A DNA stretch of 64,000 nt from Streptomyces pristinaespiralis. Its GTDB lineage: Bacteria; Actinomycetota; Actinomycetes; Streptomycetales; Streptomycetaceae. Each line of letters starts with the position of its first letter. The stretch's first letter is position 1. A program made the position numbers and the translations under genes. This document shows positions 42,895 to 52,066 of the stretch, in pieces. The stretch covers positions 4,030,001 to 4,094,000 of the forward strand of contig NZ_CP011340.1 of assembly GCF_001278075.1 (NCBI RefSeq), read 5' to 3'. The notes under the pieces were generated by a model. It worked only from the letters and a program-made list of their open reading frames with translations. It was not told the origin of the DNA and searched no databases.

Positions 42895-44432
42895 GCTCTT
42901 CGACCGACGAGTTGTCCGCCGCCGCGCCCGAGAAGCCGGTCATCGCGCACGGCAGGCTGGTGCTGGCGGCCGCCTGCCTCGGCCTGTTCATGTCCTTCAT
43001 CGAGGTGACGGCCGCGATCTCGACCCTGCGCGCCCTCCAGGTCGACATGCACGTCGCCCCGGCCGACCTCAGCTGGGTCTCCAGCATGTACACCCTGGTC
43101 GTGGCCGCCTGCGTGCTGTCCGGTGGTGCGCTGGGTGAGCGTTTCGGCAGGCGTCGCGTGTTCCTCGTCGGGGTGGTCGCCCTCGCGGCGGGTTCCCTGG
43201 TGGTGGCCGGCGCGAGCGGCTATCCGCAGGTCCTCGTCGGGCGCGCGATCAGCGGCGTCGGCGGCGCCCTGGTGCTGCCGACGTCGCTGGCCATCATCAC
43301 GACGACGTTCTTCGTCGACCTCCCCCGCATGCTGCGCTACATCACCATCTGGGTGTCGGTGTCCGGGATCGGACTGGCCGTCGGTCCGCTGCTGGGCGGG
43401 GCGCTGCTGAACCTCTACGACTGGCCGGCGGTCTATCTGGTGAACACGCCGGTCGCCGTGGTCACCGTGGCCGTCACGCTCTACGCGGTGAAGGAGACCT
43501 CCGTCCCGAACCGGCCGCTGGACCTCTGGGGCCAGTTCCTGTCCGTGGTGGGCCTCGGCACACTCGTGTACGGGATCGCGGTCGGCGGCCGGACGGGATA
43601 CGACGACCCCGTGGTGGTGGCCTCCCTGGTGGTCGCCGTGGTGGCGCTGACCGCGCTGGTACTGGTCGAACGGCGCGCGCCCATGCCGATGCTGGACGTG
43701 CGGATGATGGGCTCCTTGCGGGTGTCGGCGACGCTGGTGGTGGCGGCGAGCGCGCTGTTCACCTTCGTCGGCGTCGTCTTCCTCGAAGTGCTGTTCCTCC
43801 AGCGGGTCCAGGGGGCGGAGCCGCTGGACACCGGTGTGCAGCTGCTGCCCGCGATGGTCTCGTTCGTGCTGGCGACTCTGGTGGCTCAGCGCATCGCGGC
43901 GAAGGTGGGCCCGGGACGGCTGCTGGCCGCCGGTTCGCTGGTGGCCGGGGTGGCCGCGGTCGTCCTCGTCGCCCAGCAGCCGGACAGCGCCTACGGGGTC
44001 ACGGCTCTCGGCCTGACGCTGCTGGGGCTGGGCAGCGGTCTGGTGGTCGCGCCTTCGACGGCCGCCGCGTTCGCCGTCGTCGAGCCGGCGCAGATGGGTT
44101 CGGCGTCCAACGCGGTGACCGCGTTCCGGCAGGTCGGCTCGGTGCTCGCGACGTCCGTGCTCGGCGCCGTGCTGGCCATGCGCTTCGTCGGAGCGCTGCC
44201 GGACAAGCTGGCGGCGGCGCAGGTGCCGCCCGGGACGGCCGCCGCGGTCGTCGACGTCGCCCGGAGCGGCGGCAACGGCGACGGCCGTTCCACGGCCGAG
44301 GTCACCGAGGCCGTCAACGCGTCGTTCACCGCGGGCATCCACACCGGGCTGTGGGTCGTGGCAGGGGTGTCGTTCCTGGCTCTGCTGCTGTCCCTCGTGT
44401 TCCTCACCCGTACGCCCCAGGGAAGCAAGTAA
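42891..44432 (+). CDS. MFS drug exporter, DHA2 (14-TM) type
   Basis: A 513-residue membrane protein with about 14 hydrophobic segments. It has the MFS motif A region GALGERFGRRRVFLVG and the antiporter motif C-like GIGLAVGPLLGGALL, typical of actinomycete drug exporters of the EmrB/QacA class. GTG start at 42891, coupled to the preceding gene. It probably exports the product of the fatty-acid-type cluster and gives self-protection. It is followed by a strong hairpin and then by convergent genes of the halogenase operon, so it likely marks the right limit of the lipid-type cluster. Confidence 0.92.
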   Translation: MSSSTDELSAAAPEKPVIAHGRLVLAAACLGLFMSFIEVTAAISTLRALQVDMHVAPADLSWVSSMYTLVVAACVLSGGALGERFGRRRVFLVGVVALAAGSLVVAGASGYPQVLVGRAISGVGGALVLPTSLAIITTTFFVDLPRMLRYITIWVSVSGIGLAVGPLLGGALLNLYDWPAVYLVNTPVAVVTVAVTLYAVKETSVPNRPLDLWGQFLSVVGLGTLVYGIAVGGRTGYDDPVVVASLVVAVVALTALVLVERRAPMPMLDVRMMGSLRVSATLVVAASALFTFVGVVFLEVLFLQRVQGAEPLDTGVQLLPAMVSFVLATLVAQRIAAKVGPGRLLAAGSLVAGVAAVVLVAQQPDSAYGVTALGLTLLGLGSGLVVAPSTAAAFAVVEPAQMGSASNAVTAFRQVGSVLATSVLGAVLAMRFVGALPDKLAAAQVPPGTAAAVVDVARSGGNGDGRSTAEVTEAVNASFTAGIHTGLWVVAGVSFLALLLSLVFLTRTPQGSK

Positions 44433-44483
44433 CGCTTTGTCAGGTGGGACGCCCGTCAGGGAACGGGCCGTTCACGAGCAGCC

Positions 44484-44510
44484 GCGCCCGGTGCCGATCG
44501 CACCGGGCGC
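44484..44510. terminator. Hairpin between convergent exporter and acetyltransferase genes
   Basis: A perfect 11-bp inverted repeat (44484-44494 with 44500-44510) with a 5-base loop, GC-rich, between the exporter gene (+) and the acetyltransferase gene (-). It fits a bidirectional terminator that separates the two biosynthetic loci. Confidence 0.75.
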
Positions 44511-44545
44511 GCCGCTTGTTCGAAGTGCTGTGCGGGCCCGCCTGA

Positions 44546-45337
44546 TCAGGCGGCGAGCAGTTCCGTGAGCCGACGGCGGGCGAACTCGACGAACGGGACG
44601 CTCGGCAGCAGCCGGCACTCCGCCGCACCGATCGTCCGCCTGCGCACCCCGTCACCCGGCCGCCCCTCGTGCAGGTCCTCGTACGCGGCGCCGACGGCCG
44701 GGAAGAAGCGGCCGTTGTCGTCCCCGACGTCCTCGGTCTCCACCCACACCCGCTCCCCGTCCACGAGGTAGGGGAAGCGGCGTCGCTTGCGGCGGTGTCC
44801 GGGGACCAGGCCCTCCGCGTGGTGGAGGAAGGAGTTGCGGTTGTGCCCCACTCCCAGCAGCAGGATCCGGGCGTCGAGCGCCAGGAGCGCGGCGAACGGG
44901 GAGGCTCCGCCCACCGCGTGGCTCAGCGTCTGCACCGCTGTGACGCGCTCGGCGTCCGGCCCGATCGCTGCGACGGACACCTGCGGGTGCGCGCTGCGCA
45001 GTCGCCCGGGGAGAGCCAGGACCGCGTTCGGGATCGCGCCCATCTCCGTCGGCATGCCGGGACGGAACAGCGGGACCTGTTCCCGGGCCCGTACGACCGC
45101 CTCCGCGCCGGCATCCGCGGCATCGGGGCACGGGTCGGCGACCGACGGCGTGAACGCCGGTACGGCGAGGGTCCCCGCGGGGCCCAGCGCCGATCTCAGC
45201 GCCGCGACCACGGCCGGCGCCCCGCCCTCGACGTGCCCGAGCCGGGACAGCGAGGCATGGACGACGAGCACCATGCCGCGCCGCACGCCGAGCGCCCTGA
45301 ACTCTTCCGCGAGCAGGTGTTCATCGAGGTTCCGCAT
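44546..45337 (-). CDS. AAC(3)-family N-acetyltransferase
   Basis: The protein has 263 residues from the ATG at 45337; a GTG one codon earlier is possible. It shows the antibiotic 3-N-acetyltransferase pattern: LVVHASLSRLGHVEGGAPAVV, GTLAVPAFTPSVADP, PTEMGAIPNAVLALPGRLRSAHPQVSVAAIG in two stretches, and LLLGVGHNRNSFLHHAEG. Members acetylate amino groups of aminoglycosides but also other small amines, using acetyl-CoA. It is the last gene of the leftward halogenase/ATP-grasp operon, 13 bases after the antiporter gene. It more likely acetylates the pathway product or an intermediate (self-protection or tailoring) than acts as aminoglycoside resistance. Confidence 0.88.
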   Translation of the reverse strand: MRNLDEHLLAEEFRALGVRRGMVLVVHASLSRLGHVEGGAPAVVAALRSALGPAGTLAVPAFTPSVADPCPDAADAGAEAVVRAREQVPLFRPGMPTEMGAIPNAVLALPGRLRSAHPQVSVAAIGPDAERVTAVQTLSHAVGGASPFAALLALDARILLLGVGHNRNSFLHHAEGLVPGHRRKRRRFPYLVDGERVWVETEDVGDDNGRFFPAVGAAYEDLHEGRPGDGVRRRTIGAAECRLLPSVPFVEFARRRLTELLAA

Positions 45338-45350
45338 CACGCGGGCTCCT

Positions 45351-46691
45351 TCACTGGGCGGTGGCCACCGGGTCCGCGTCCTGGCGTGCGGCGGTGGCGC
45401 CGCCCGGTACCGGCGCTTCCGGTGCGCCGTCGGCCACCAGGGCGGGCGACGCCGGCCGGCGCTTCGTCTGCCGGGGCAGCACCAAGCCGGCCATCCCGGT
45501 GGTCACGACGGCCATGCAGACCATCATGGTGAACATCCGGGTGTCGAGTATGCCCATGCTGAGCCCCGCGTTGAGGATGATCAGCTCCGTCAGCCCGCGG
45601 GTGTTCATGAGGAACCCGAGAAGCGTGCTGTCACGCCAGCCCAGGCCCCGGGCACGCGCGACCGCCATGGTGCCGGCGAGTTTGCCCGCGCACGCCACCG
45701 CCAGGATGGCCAGGAACTCCGTCAGCCCCGCTCCGCCCAGACCCGCGACGTCGACCGTCAGGCCCGTGGCGATGAAGAAGACGGGCAGCAGCAGGCCGCT
45801 GACGTGCTGGAACGGCACCTCGAGTGCTTCCTTCACCGCCGGGCGCACGGTGCGCGGCACGGCCAGACCGAACGCGAAGGCCCCGAAGATGGTCTCGAGC
45901 CCGATCCACTGCGCCGTCCACGCGGCGGCGAACACCCCGGCGGCGACCACGGGAAGCCCCACCGTGGTCAGCCTCCCCGCCCGCGCCGCCCGTTCCAGCA
46001 CGCGGCGCAGGAGGGGCCTGACGACCAGTGCGAGGACGAGGACGGCGAGGACGGACCACCCCGCGACGGACAGCAGGTGCGAATAGCCGCCGGAGACGGC
46101 CATGACGGACACGGCGACGAGCATGCACCAGGCGATGATGTCGCCGACCGCCGCCGCGGCCACGGCCAGGAACCCGACCGTCGTCCCGCCGAGCCGGTTG
46201 TCGGCGACGATCCGTGCCAGTACGGGGAAGGCGGTGATCGCCATGGCCGTCCCCACGAACAGCATGAACGTGGTCCGGTCCACCGGCTGCCCGCCCGCGG
46301 AGGAATGGGATCCGTGCAGCCAGAGCGCGAGCAGGCATCCGGTGGCGAAGGGGACCGCGATGCTCGCCACGGACAGGGCCGCGACGGTCCCCCCGCTGCG
46401 CCGTAACCTGCCGAGATCGATGTCCCAGCCGATCAGGAACATGAACAGCAGGATCCCCACCTGCGCGATGGCGGTGAGGGCCGCTCGTGTCTCGTCGGGG
46501 AAGAGAAGACCCGGCAGGTCGCCGGGGAGAAGTCCCAGCAGGCTGGGTCCGAGTGCGATGCCGACCAGGATCTCGGCCGTGACCGCGGGTTGGCGCAGTC
46601 GCTGCATGACGGGTCGCAGCAGCGCACCGAGCACAAGGATGATCGACAAGGCCGCGATGGTCTGGGCCATCGCGGGCGGGGAGTGGGTCAT
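45351..46691 (-). CDS. CPA2-type cation/proton antiporter membrane protein
   Basis: At 446 residues it has about 12 hydrophobic segments and the CPA2 family text ILVGIALGPSLLGLLPGDLP, QVGILLFMFLIGWDID, TAMAITAFPVLARI and AAVGDIIAWCML. The residues TAFPV and the Asp in GDI form the family's ion site. No regulatory TrkA-type domain follows. Homologues occur in several antibiotic clusters as exporters or pH-balancing partners. It lies between the OppA-like gene and the acetyltransferase gene in one operon. It could serve self-protection; the transported ion or metabolite is unknown. Confidence 0.88.
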   Translation of the reverse strand: MTHSPPAMAQTIAALSIILVLGALLRPVMQRLRQPAVTAEILVGIALGPSLLGLLPGDLPGLLFPDETRAALTAIAQVGILLFMFLIGWDIDLGRLRRSGGTVAALSVASIAVPFATGCLLALWLHGSHSSAGGQPVDRTTFMLFVGTAMAITAFPVLARIVADNRLGGTTVGFLAVAAAAVGDIIAWCMLVAVSVMAVSGGYSHLLSVAGWSVLAVLVLALVVRPLLRRVLERAARAGRLTTVGLPVVAAGVFAAAWTAQWIGLETIFGAFAFGLAVPRTVRPAVKEALEVPFQHVSGLLLPVFFIATGLTVDVAGLGGAGLTEFLAILAVACAGKLAGTMAVARARGLGWRDSTLLGFLMNTRGLTELIILNAGLSMGILDTRMFTMMVCMAVVTTGMAGLVLPRQTKRRPASPALVADGAPEAPVPGGATAARQDADPVATAQ

Positions 46692-46730
46692 GGTCTTCCT
46701 TCTCGGACGGTGAGGCGGGCGGCAGCCGGT

Positions 46731-48275
46731 TCAGGGCTCCGAGGCGGCAGCAGGATCCGGCCGTGCGAAGGTGGCGTCCGTGTAGTCCGGAAGCCCGTTC
46801 CAGCTGAAGCGCGCGTCGACCCCGGCACCGAGCCCCGCGGCGTTGACGCAGTCCCAGAGGGGGATCACCGGCAGGTCCGCGAACAGCACGGCCTGCGCCT
46901 CGGCCGCCCGGCGCTGTGCCTCCGCGTCGTCCGCCGCGCGCCGGGCCGCGGCCAGGGCGTCCTCGAACCGCCGGCTCCGGTAGCCCGTCTCGTTGGCGGC
47001 CGACCCGATCGCGAACTGGGCCTGGAGGAAGGACAGCAGCGACGGGTAGTCGCCACGCCAGCCGGTGCGGAAAGCGGTGCGCAGCGTGCCGGACGACACG
47101 GCGTCCCGGACGTCCTTGAAGGTCGGCAGCGTGATCAGCTCGACCTCGATACCGAGGGCGGTACGCCACTGTTCCGCCACCTCGCGCAGCCAGTCCTCGT
47201 GGCCGCCGTCCGCGTTGAAGGTGATCCGGAAGGGGCCCTCCCAGGGCGTCAGGGCGTCGGCCCGTGCCCAGAGTGCGCGTGCCGCGGCCGGATCGTGGGT
47301 CAGCACCTCGGAGCCGGGAAGACCGGCCCTGAAACCGGGGAGGGTGTGGGCCGTGAAGTCGGCGGCGGCACGTTTGGTGCCGCGGAAGACACGCCGCACG
47401 ACGCGTTCCCGGTCGAGCGCGCGGGACAGGGCCGCCCGGCGCAGGGCGCCTTCGGCCCCGCTGAACCCCGGCAGCGTGTACGGGACGGCCAGTGCCTTGT
47501 TCAGGGCGACCGGGCGGTCGACGGCACGGTTCCCGAGATCCGCCCGGTAGTCGGCGATCCGGCTGTCGGGGATGCTGTCGAGGATGTCGAGGCGCCCGGC
47601 GAGCAGGTCCTCGTAGGCGCGCTCCAGATCGTCGTAGAAGACGAACGACAACCCGTCGTTGCGTGCCCGGCGCGGTCCTTGATGGCCCTCCCTGGGGACC
47701 AGGTCGTAATGGTCACCGTCCACCGTGCTGCCCGGGGCGGGACGGTACGGCCCGTTGCCCACCGGGTTCCTCCCGAACTCCTTTGGCCCCCGGTCGAAGA
47801 AGACCGGGGGCAGCGGGGCGAACGGGGTGAAGCCGAGGGAGAGCAGGAAGTCCCGGTCGGGTTCGCGGAGCCGGACGGTGAACGTCAGGTCGTCCAGCAC
47901 GGTGAGCCCGCGCAGCCGGGGGCAGGGGCCCTCCCCGTCGGGGACGTAGCCGTCGATGGGCGCGAAGACGGACCGCTGGGCCTGCCGGTTGGCCGGGTCG
48001 GCGCCGTGGTTCCAGGTCCGGACGTAGTCGTGGGCGGTCACCGCGCTGCCGTCCGAGAACGTCCAGCCCGGCCGCAGGGCGACGGTCCATGTGCGCGCGT
48101 CATGGGGCGTGAGGGACTTCAGCATCGCGGGCACCGGCGCGCCGTCCACCGTGTACACGTACAGACCGGTGAACAGCAGGTCCAGGATGCGGTTTCCGTA
48201 CCCCTCGATGGTGTCCGTGGGCACCAGCGGACGCTGGGGACGGCCACCGTTGACCCTGATCGGCCGGGGACTCAT
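46731..48275 (-). CDS. OppA-like type 5 solute-binding protein without a signal peptide
   Basis: Its 514 residues match oligopeptide-binding proteins of ABC importers: LLFTGLYVYTVDGAPVPAM, WTVALRPGWTFSDGSAVTAHDYV, LDRERVVRRVF and FRTGWRGDYPSLLSFLQAQF. The N-terminus is MSPRPIRVNGGRPQRPL, with no hydrophobic stretch and no lipobox Cys, and the ATG is fixed by overlap with the upstream MFS stop (ATGA). No permease or ATPase genes are present. The protein should stay in the cytosol, or be exported only by an unusual route. OppA-like proteins are needed in clavulanate biosynthesis, but those have signal peptides. A peptide-binding, immunity or enzymatic role is possible. Confidence 0.87.
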   Translation of the reverse strand: MSPRPIRVNGGRPQRPLVPTDTIEGYGNRILDLLFTGLYVYTVDGAPVPAMLKSLTPHDARTWTVALRPGWTFSDGSAVTAHDYVRTWNHGADPANRQAQRSVFAPIDGYVPDGEGPCPRLRGLTVLDDLTFTVRLREPDRDFLLSLGFTPFAPLPPVFFDRGPKEFGRNPVGNGPYRPAPGSTVDGDHYDLVPREGHQGPRRARNDGLSFVFYDDLERAYEDLLAGRLDILDSIPDSRIADYRADLGNRAVDRPVALNKALAVPYTLPGFSGAEGALRRAALSRALDRERVVRRVFRGTKRAAADFTAHTLPGFRAGLPGSEVLTHDPAAARALWARADALTPWEGPFRITFNADGGHEDWLREVAEQWRTALGIEVELITLPTFKDVRDAVSSGTLRTAFRTGWRGDYPSLLSFLQAQFAIGSAANETGYRSRRFEDALAAARRAADDAEAQRRAAEAQAVLFADLPVIPLWDCVNAAGLGAGVDARFSWNGLPDYTDATFARPDPAAASEP

Positions 48276-49504
48276 CGGGTCGTCGCCTTCTGTGTGTGCG
48301 GCGCCGCACCGGGGGCGCGGTGTTCCGCCCGCAGGCGGGGGGCCATGCCGGCCACCAGGCTGGCGAGGCCGGCGACCACGAATGCGAGGTGCACCCCTTC
48401 CACGGGGACCAGACCGGCCAGGCCCAGACCCAGCGCGGACACCGCGATCTTCACTCCGGCCATCGTCACGAAGACGGAGGCCCGCAGGTGCTCGGGAGAG
48501 GCGTCCCTGCGGACCGCGAACGACACGGTGTTCAGGACGGACTGGCAGGCGCCGACGGCCAGGAACGCCACCACCGCGCCCCACACCCCGGCGAAGGGCG
48601 CGGCGGCGATGAAGACACCGCTGACGACCGCGCAGAAGCGCGCGGTGTACATGACGTCCCACGCCAGCGGGCGGGCCACGAAGTACAGCGCCGTCAGCAG
48701 CGCGCCCACGCCCGTCGCCGCGATCAGCAGGGGCCCCACCGACCCCGGCAGCCCCTCGCTGCGGGCGAACGTGGTCGCGAGGACGAGGAGGCTTCCCAGC
48801 CCGAACGCGTTGCCGTAGGTGATGATCGTGATGTCGCGCAGGTCCTTGGTACGCGCGATGGTCCGCAGCACGTTGGGGATCGACGCGCCGGCGCGGTCCG
48901 CGGCCGGCACGGGTTGCAGCGGAAGCCGCAGGACGAGCAGCGCTGCCCCGGCGGCCAGCGCGCAGAGCACTCCGACGGTGGCCTGCGCCGACACGGCGGT
49001 GGCCACGGCTCCCACCACGGAGTTCCCCACGCTGCTGCTGACGGCGTAGGTGAGCGAGTCCCCGGACTGGGCACGCCGCTGCGCCGCAACCGTCTCCGGT
49101 ACGAGGCTGCCGAGCCAGCTGCTCAGGCCGCCCGTGAAGATCGGCCCCAGGAAGCCCGCGACGGCCAGGGCACAGGCGGCCGGGACGATGTCGCCCCGCT
49201 GGACGAGCAGCCCCGCGCCGCCGAACAGTACGGCGAAGAGGGCGAAGGAACCGGCGAGCGCGACGCGCGGCGACCTCACCGACGACATCACCCGGGCCGA
49301 CAGCGGACCGAACATGTGGGGCACGGTGATGCACGCCGCCAGCAGCGCCGACGCCGCCACTCCGTCGGTCTTCTGGGCGAGCAGCACGACGGCCGCGGCC
49401 GAGCCGGCGTCCGCCGTGCGGATCGCGAGGGCGGAGCTGTAGTAGGCGGCGACGGCCCCGCGGGGTGACGGTGCGCGCGCGGCGGTGTCCGCGGCCTGGG
49501 TCAT
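48272..49504 (-). CDS. MFS transporter (MDR, 12-TM type)
   Basis: A 410-residue membrane protein with about 12 hydrophobic segments, beginning VAAYYSSALAIRTADAGSAAAVVLLAQ, in the style of small-molecule MFS exporters or amino-acid/peptide importers of actinomycetes. An AAAGG ribosome binding site precedes the ATG at 49504. It is coupled to the OppA-like gene by a four-base overlap, so the two products may work together on the same peptide. It sits in the middle of the halogenase operon, 106 bases after the first ATP-grasp gene. Confidence 0.86.
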   Translation of the reverse strand: MTQAADTAARAPSPRGAVAAYYSSALAIRTADAGSAAAVVLLAQKTDGVAASALLAACITVPHMFGPLSARVMSSVRSPRVALAGSFALFAVLFGGAGLLVQRGDIVPAACALAVAGFLGPIFTGGLSSWLGSLVPETVAAQRRAQSGDSLTYAVSSSVGNSVVGAVATAVSAQATVGVLCALAAGAALLVLRLPLQPVPAADRAGASIPNVLRTIARTKDLRDITIITYGNAFGLGSLLVLATTFARSEGLPGSVGPLLIAATGVGALLTALYFVARPLAWDVMYTARFCAVVSGVFIAAAPFAGVWGAVVAFLAVGACQSVLNTVSFAVRRDASPEHLRASVFVTMAGVKIAVSALGLGLAGLVPVEGVHLAFVVAGLASLVAGMAPRLRAEHRAPGAAPHTQKATTR

Positions 49505-49610
49505 GTCAGAGCCTTTCTGCGCGGGTACGGCCGGACATGGCGGACCGGACGGACGTGGCGGGCGTCGGGGACCCGGCGGGCCTCGCGGGCACCGTCGGGG
49601 CGGCGGGACG

Positions 49611-50864
49611 TCAGGCGGCGGAGACGGGGACGAGCAGCCGGTGCTGGGCACACCAGCGGGACAGTTCGTCGAAGGTCTTGCGCTCGTCCTCGTCGCCCTG
49701 GAACCCGACGACGAACTGCTGGATCGCGTCGATGCTCGAGGTCGCGCCGCCGTGCGGCTGCCCCATCCGGCCGGTGACGTTGTACTCGAGCACGCCGGGC
49801 AGGTCGCACCGGTCCGGGAGACCGAGGAGCCGGCCCTCGGGCGAGGACTCCAGGTACCAGCCGTAACGGCCCGCGGGCTGTGCGGGGAGCTCCGGCAGGA
49901 CCTCACCGGCGAGACCGCACTGCATCAGGGCGTGGGCGCGGAACATGTCGGCCCCGTGGGCGAGCTTCCAGCACGGGCCGACACCGGCGCCGCCGCCGCG
50001 AGCGGCGATCTCGCAGAAGCGGACGTGCCCGTTCTCCTCGAGGAAGAACTCGGCGTGGAACGGGCTGCCCCCGGTGTCCGGGAGCGTCGCCAGCACGGTC
50101 CGCACGGCCTCGGTGAGCAATCCGTGGGCCGGCGCGGAAAGGGGCACCATCGCCGAGGTCAGCGGACGTGCCTCCTGATAGCCGAGGGTGCTGCCTCCGT
50201 ACCGGGAGACGGTGACGCCGTACGCCTCGTTCCCCGTGGTCAGGCCGTCCACGTGGTACATGTCGCCGGCCGCGAACTCCTGGACCAGCACCGGGGCGTC
50301 CAGCGTCACGGGGTGTGTGCCCAGCCAGTCGTCCAGCGCCGCCTCGTCCCGGAGCACCACGGTGTCCTTGGAGCCGGCGCCGTCGACGGGCTTCACCACC
50401 ACCGGTGTGCCGAGCCTGCGCGCGGCCTCCCGGACGTCGAAGCCGTCGGCCGCCACGGCGAAGGACGGCACGTCCACGGCGCCCTCGAGCAGCTCGTACA
50501 TGCGGTTCTTCAGCCGGAACGCCTCTGCCGATGGCAGGTCCTGACCGGTCGTCACCCCGAGCAGCCCGCGCAGCCGCGCGGCGACGATCAGGCCGCGCTC
50601 GTCCAGGCAGACCACGTGCCGTACGCCGTACCGCTCGTGCCACAGCTCTGCCTGGCGCACCGTGGTCCAGTCGCCGAACAGGTCGTCGACCCAGATCCAC
50701 TCCTCCGCGAGAGCGGCGCTCTCGACGAAGGCCGGGTAGTTCTTCTGGTTCGTGGCGTTCCGCGAGGCGATCAGGACCACGCGGAACCTGTCCGCGAGCC
50801 AGCGCACCACGGGCAGCGCCCCCAGGTCGAAGCCGGTCAGGACGAGGACGGTGTCGCGGCTCAT
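49611..50864 (-). CDS. ATP-grasp carboxylate-amine ligase 1
   Basis: A 417-residue ATP-grasp enzyme. An N-terminal Rossmann-like domain (VLVLTGFDLGALPVVRWLAD) precedes the ATP-binding core with TPVVVKPVDGAGSKDTVVLRD and APVLVQEFAAGDMYHVDG. The metal-binding strand is HVRFCEIAARGGG. It has the size and order of free-amino-acid ligases such as BacD, carnosine synthase and BesA, which activate a carboxylate as acyl phosphate and join it to an amine. It overlaps the second ATP-grasp gene by four bases. Together they could make a di- or tripeptide around the halogenated residue. Confidence 0.9.
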   Translation of the reverse strand: MSRDTVLVLTGFDLGALPVVRWLADRFRVVLIASRNATNQKNYPAFVESAALAEEWIWVDDLFGDWTTVRQAELWHERYGVRHVVCLDERGLIVAARLRGLLGVTTGQDLPSAEAFRLKNRMYELLEGAVDVPSFAVAADGFDVREAARRLGTPVVVKPVDGAGSKDTVVLRDEAALDDWLGTHPVTLDAPVLVQEFAAGDMYHVDGLTTGNEAYGVTVSRYGGSTLGYQEARPLTSAMVPLSAPAHGLLTEAVRTVLATLPDTGGSPFHAEFFLEENGHVRFCEIAARGGGAGVGPCWKLAHGADMFRAHALMQCGLAGEVLPELPAQPAGRYGWYLESSPEGRLLGLPDRCDLPGVLEYNVTGRMGQPHGGATSSIDAIQQFVVGFQGDEDERKTFDELSRWCAQHRLLVPVSAA

Positions 50865-52066
50865 CGAGCCACCTCCAAGGCGATTCGGGACACGGCCTCG
50901 CTCAGCAGCGACTCGAGCTCGTCCGCGGTACCGCCGCGGACGACGAGGAAGCCGTCGAGGTCGACCGAGGAGATCTGGCGGGCGCCGGCGGACCGCCGGT
51001 GCACCCGCTCGAGCGCCCGGTGCGGTTCGGGGACACAGGAACGAACCAGCGCCGGGTCGAAGGACTTGGGAATGCCGACCCAGCCCGTCACACCGCTGCC
51101 TTCGGGGGCCGGACCATCAGGAGCCGTGCCGAAGGTCGCGTCCAGGAGCAGGTCGAACGTGCTGACGCCGAAGTAGGCGTCCACCTGGTCGACGATGCCG
51201 AGGCCGCCCGGCCGGGCGGCGACCTCGCAGAGGACCGGACCCCGCGAGGTCACGAACACCTCGCAGTGGAAGTAGGAGTGCGCGCCGCCGCCCAGCAGGC
51301 CGAGCACGTCGAGCACCCGCCCGGTGAAGCCGCGGAGCTCCACGGCACGCCCGGAGTCCGGATCGATCATCGCGGTGGACAGCGGTGCGCCGAACTCCAG
51401 GATGTCGCTGCGGTAGCGGCTGACCGTCTGGAGGAAGACCTTGCCGTCCAGGACCAGGCCGTCCACATGGAACAGCTCCCCGTCCACGAACTCCTCCGCC
51501 TCCATGTGCGCGGGCGTGTAGAAGGACGGCTGCAGTCCCCCGGCCAGAAGCGCGCGCAGCTCGGTCTCGTCCCGGACCACCCGGGTGCCCACCGAGCCCC
51601 CGCCGAGGCGGGGCTTGACCACGAAGGGGAAGCCGAAGTCCCGCGCGGCGGACAGCAGGTCGAGACCCGTCTCCACCGTGCGGTACCGCGGCACGCTCAC
51701 TCCCGCGTCCGCGAGACGGTCCTTCATCGCGGCCTTGTCGCGGAACAGCCGGGCCGTCGCCGGCCGCAGACCGGGGACGCCGTAGCGCTCCCGGAGCGAG
51801 GCGGCACGCATGATGTCCACCTCGGACAGGGCGATCACACCCGCACAGCCCTCGTCCTCGACGAGACGCGCCGCGTCGTACTCCACCAGGCTGTTGACGT
51901 CGTAGTCCTCGTACACGGTCACCCGCTCCGGGGCAACGCCTCCCGTGGTGACGGAGGCGAGGCTCTTCTCCGGGTGGCACAACAGCCTCATGTTCACCCG
52001 GCCGGCGAGCCGCTCGTACCCGAACTGTGTGAGCGGGTGCCGGCAGAGCGCGATCCCGGTCGCCAT
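50861..52066 (-). CDS. ATP-grasp carboxylate-amine ligase 2
   Basis: At 401 residues it has the same fold as its neighbour but is clearly distinct in sequence. It shows FPFVVKPRLGGGSVGTRVVRD as ATP loop, MEAEEFVDGELFHVDGLVL, and the metal site GPVLCEVAARPGGLG. The N-terminal domain starts IALCRHPLTQFGYERLAG. A TGATG junction couples it to the dehydrogenase gene upstream. Two ATP-grasp ligases in one operon suggest two amide bonds, or one ligase for the substrate and one for a protecting group. Which amino acids are used cannot be read from the sequence. Confidence 0.9.
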   Translation of the reverse strand: MATGIALCRHPLTQFGYERLAGRVNMRLLCHPEKSLASVTTGGVAPERVTVYEDYDVNSLVEYDAARLVEDEGCAGVIALSEVDIMRAASLRERYGVPGLRPATARLFRDKAAMKDRLADAGVSVPRYRTVETGLDLLSAARDFGFPFVVKPRLGGGSVGTRVVRDETELRALLAGGLQPSFYTPAHMEAEEFVDGELFHVDGLVLDGKVFLQTVSRYRSDILEFGAPLSTAMIDPDSGRAVELRGFTGRVLDVLGLLGGGAHSYFHCEVFVTSRGPVLCEVAARPGGLGIVDQVDAYFGVSTFDLLLDATFGTAPDGPAPEGSGVTGWVGIPKSFDPALVRSCVPEPHRALERVHRRSAGARQISSVDLDGFLVVRGGTADELESLLSEAVSRIALEVAR

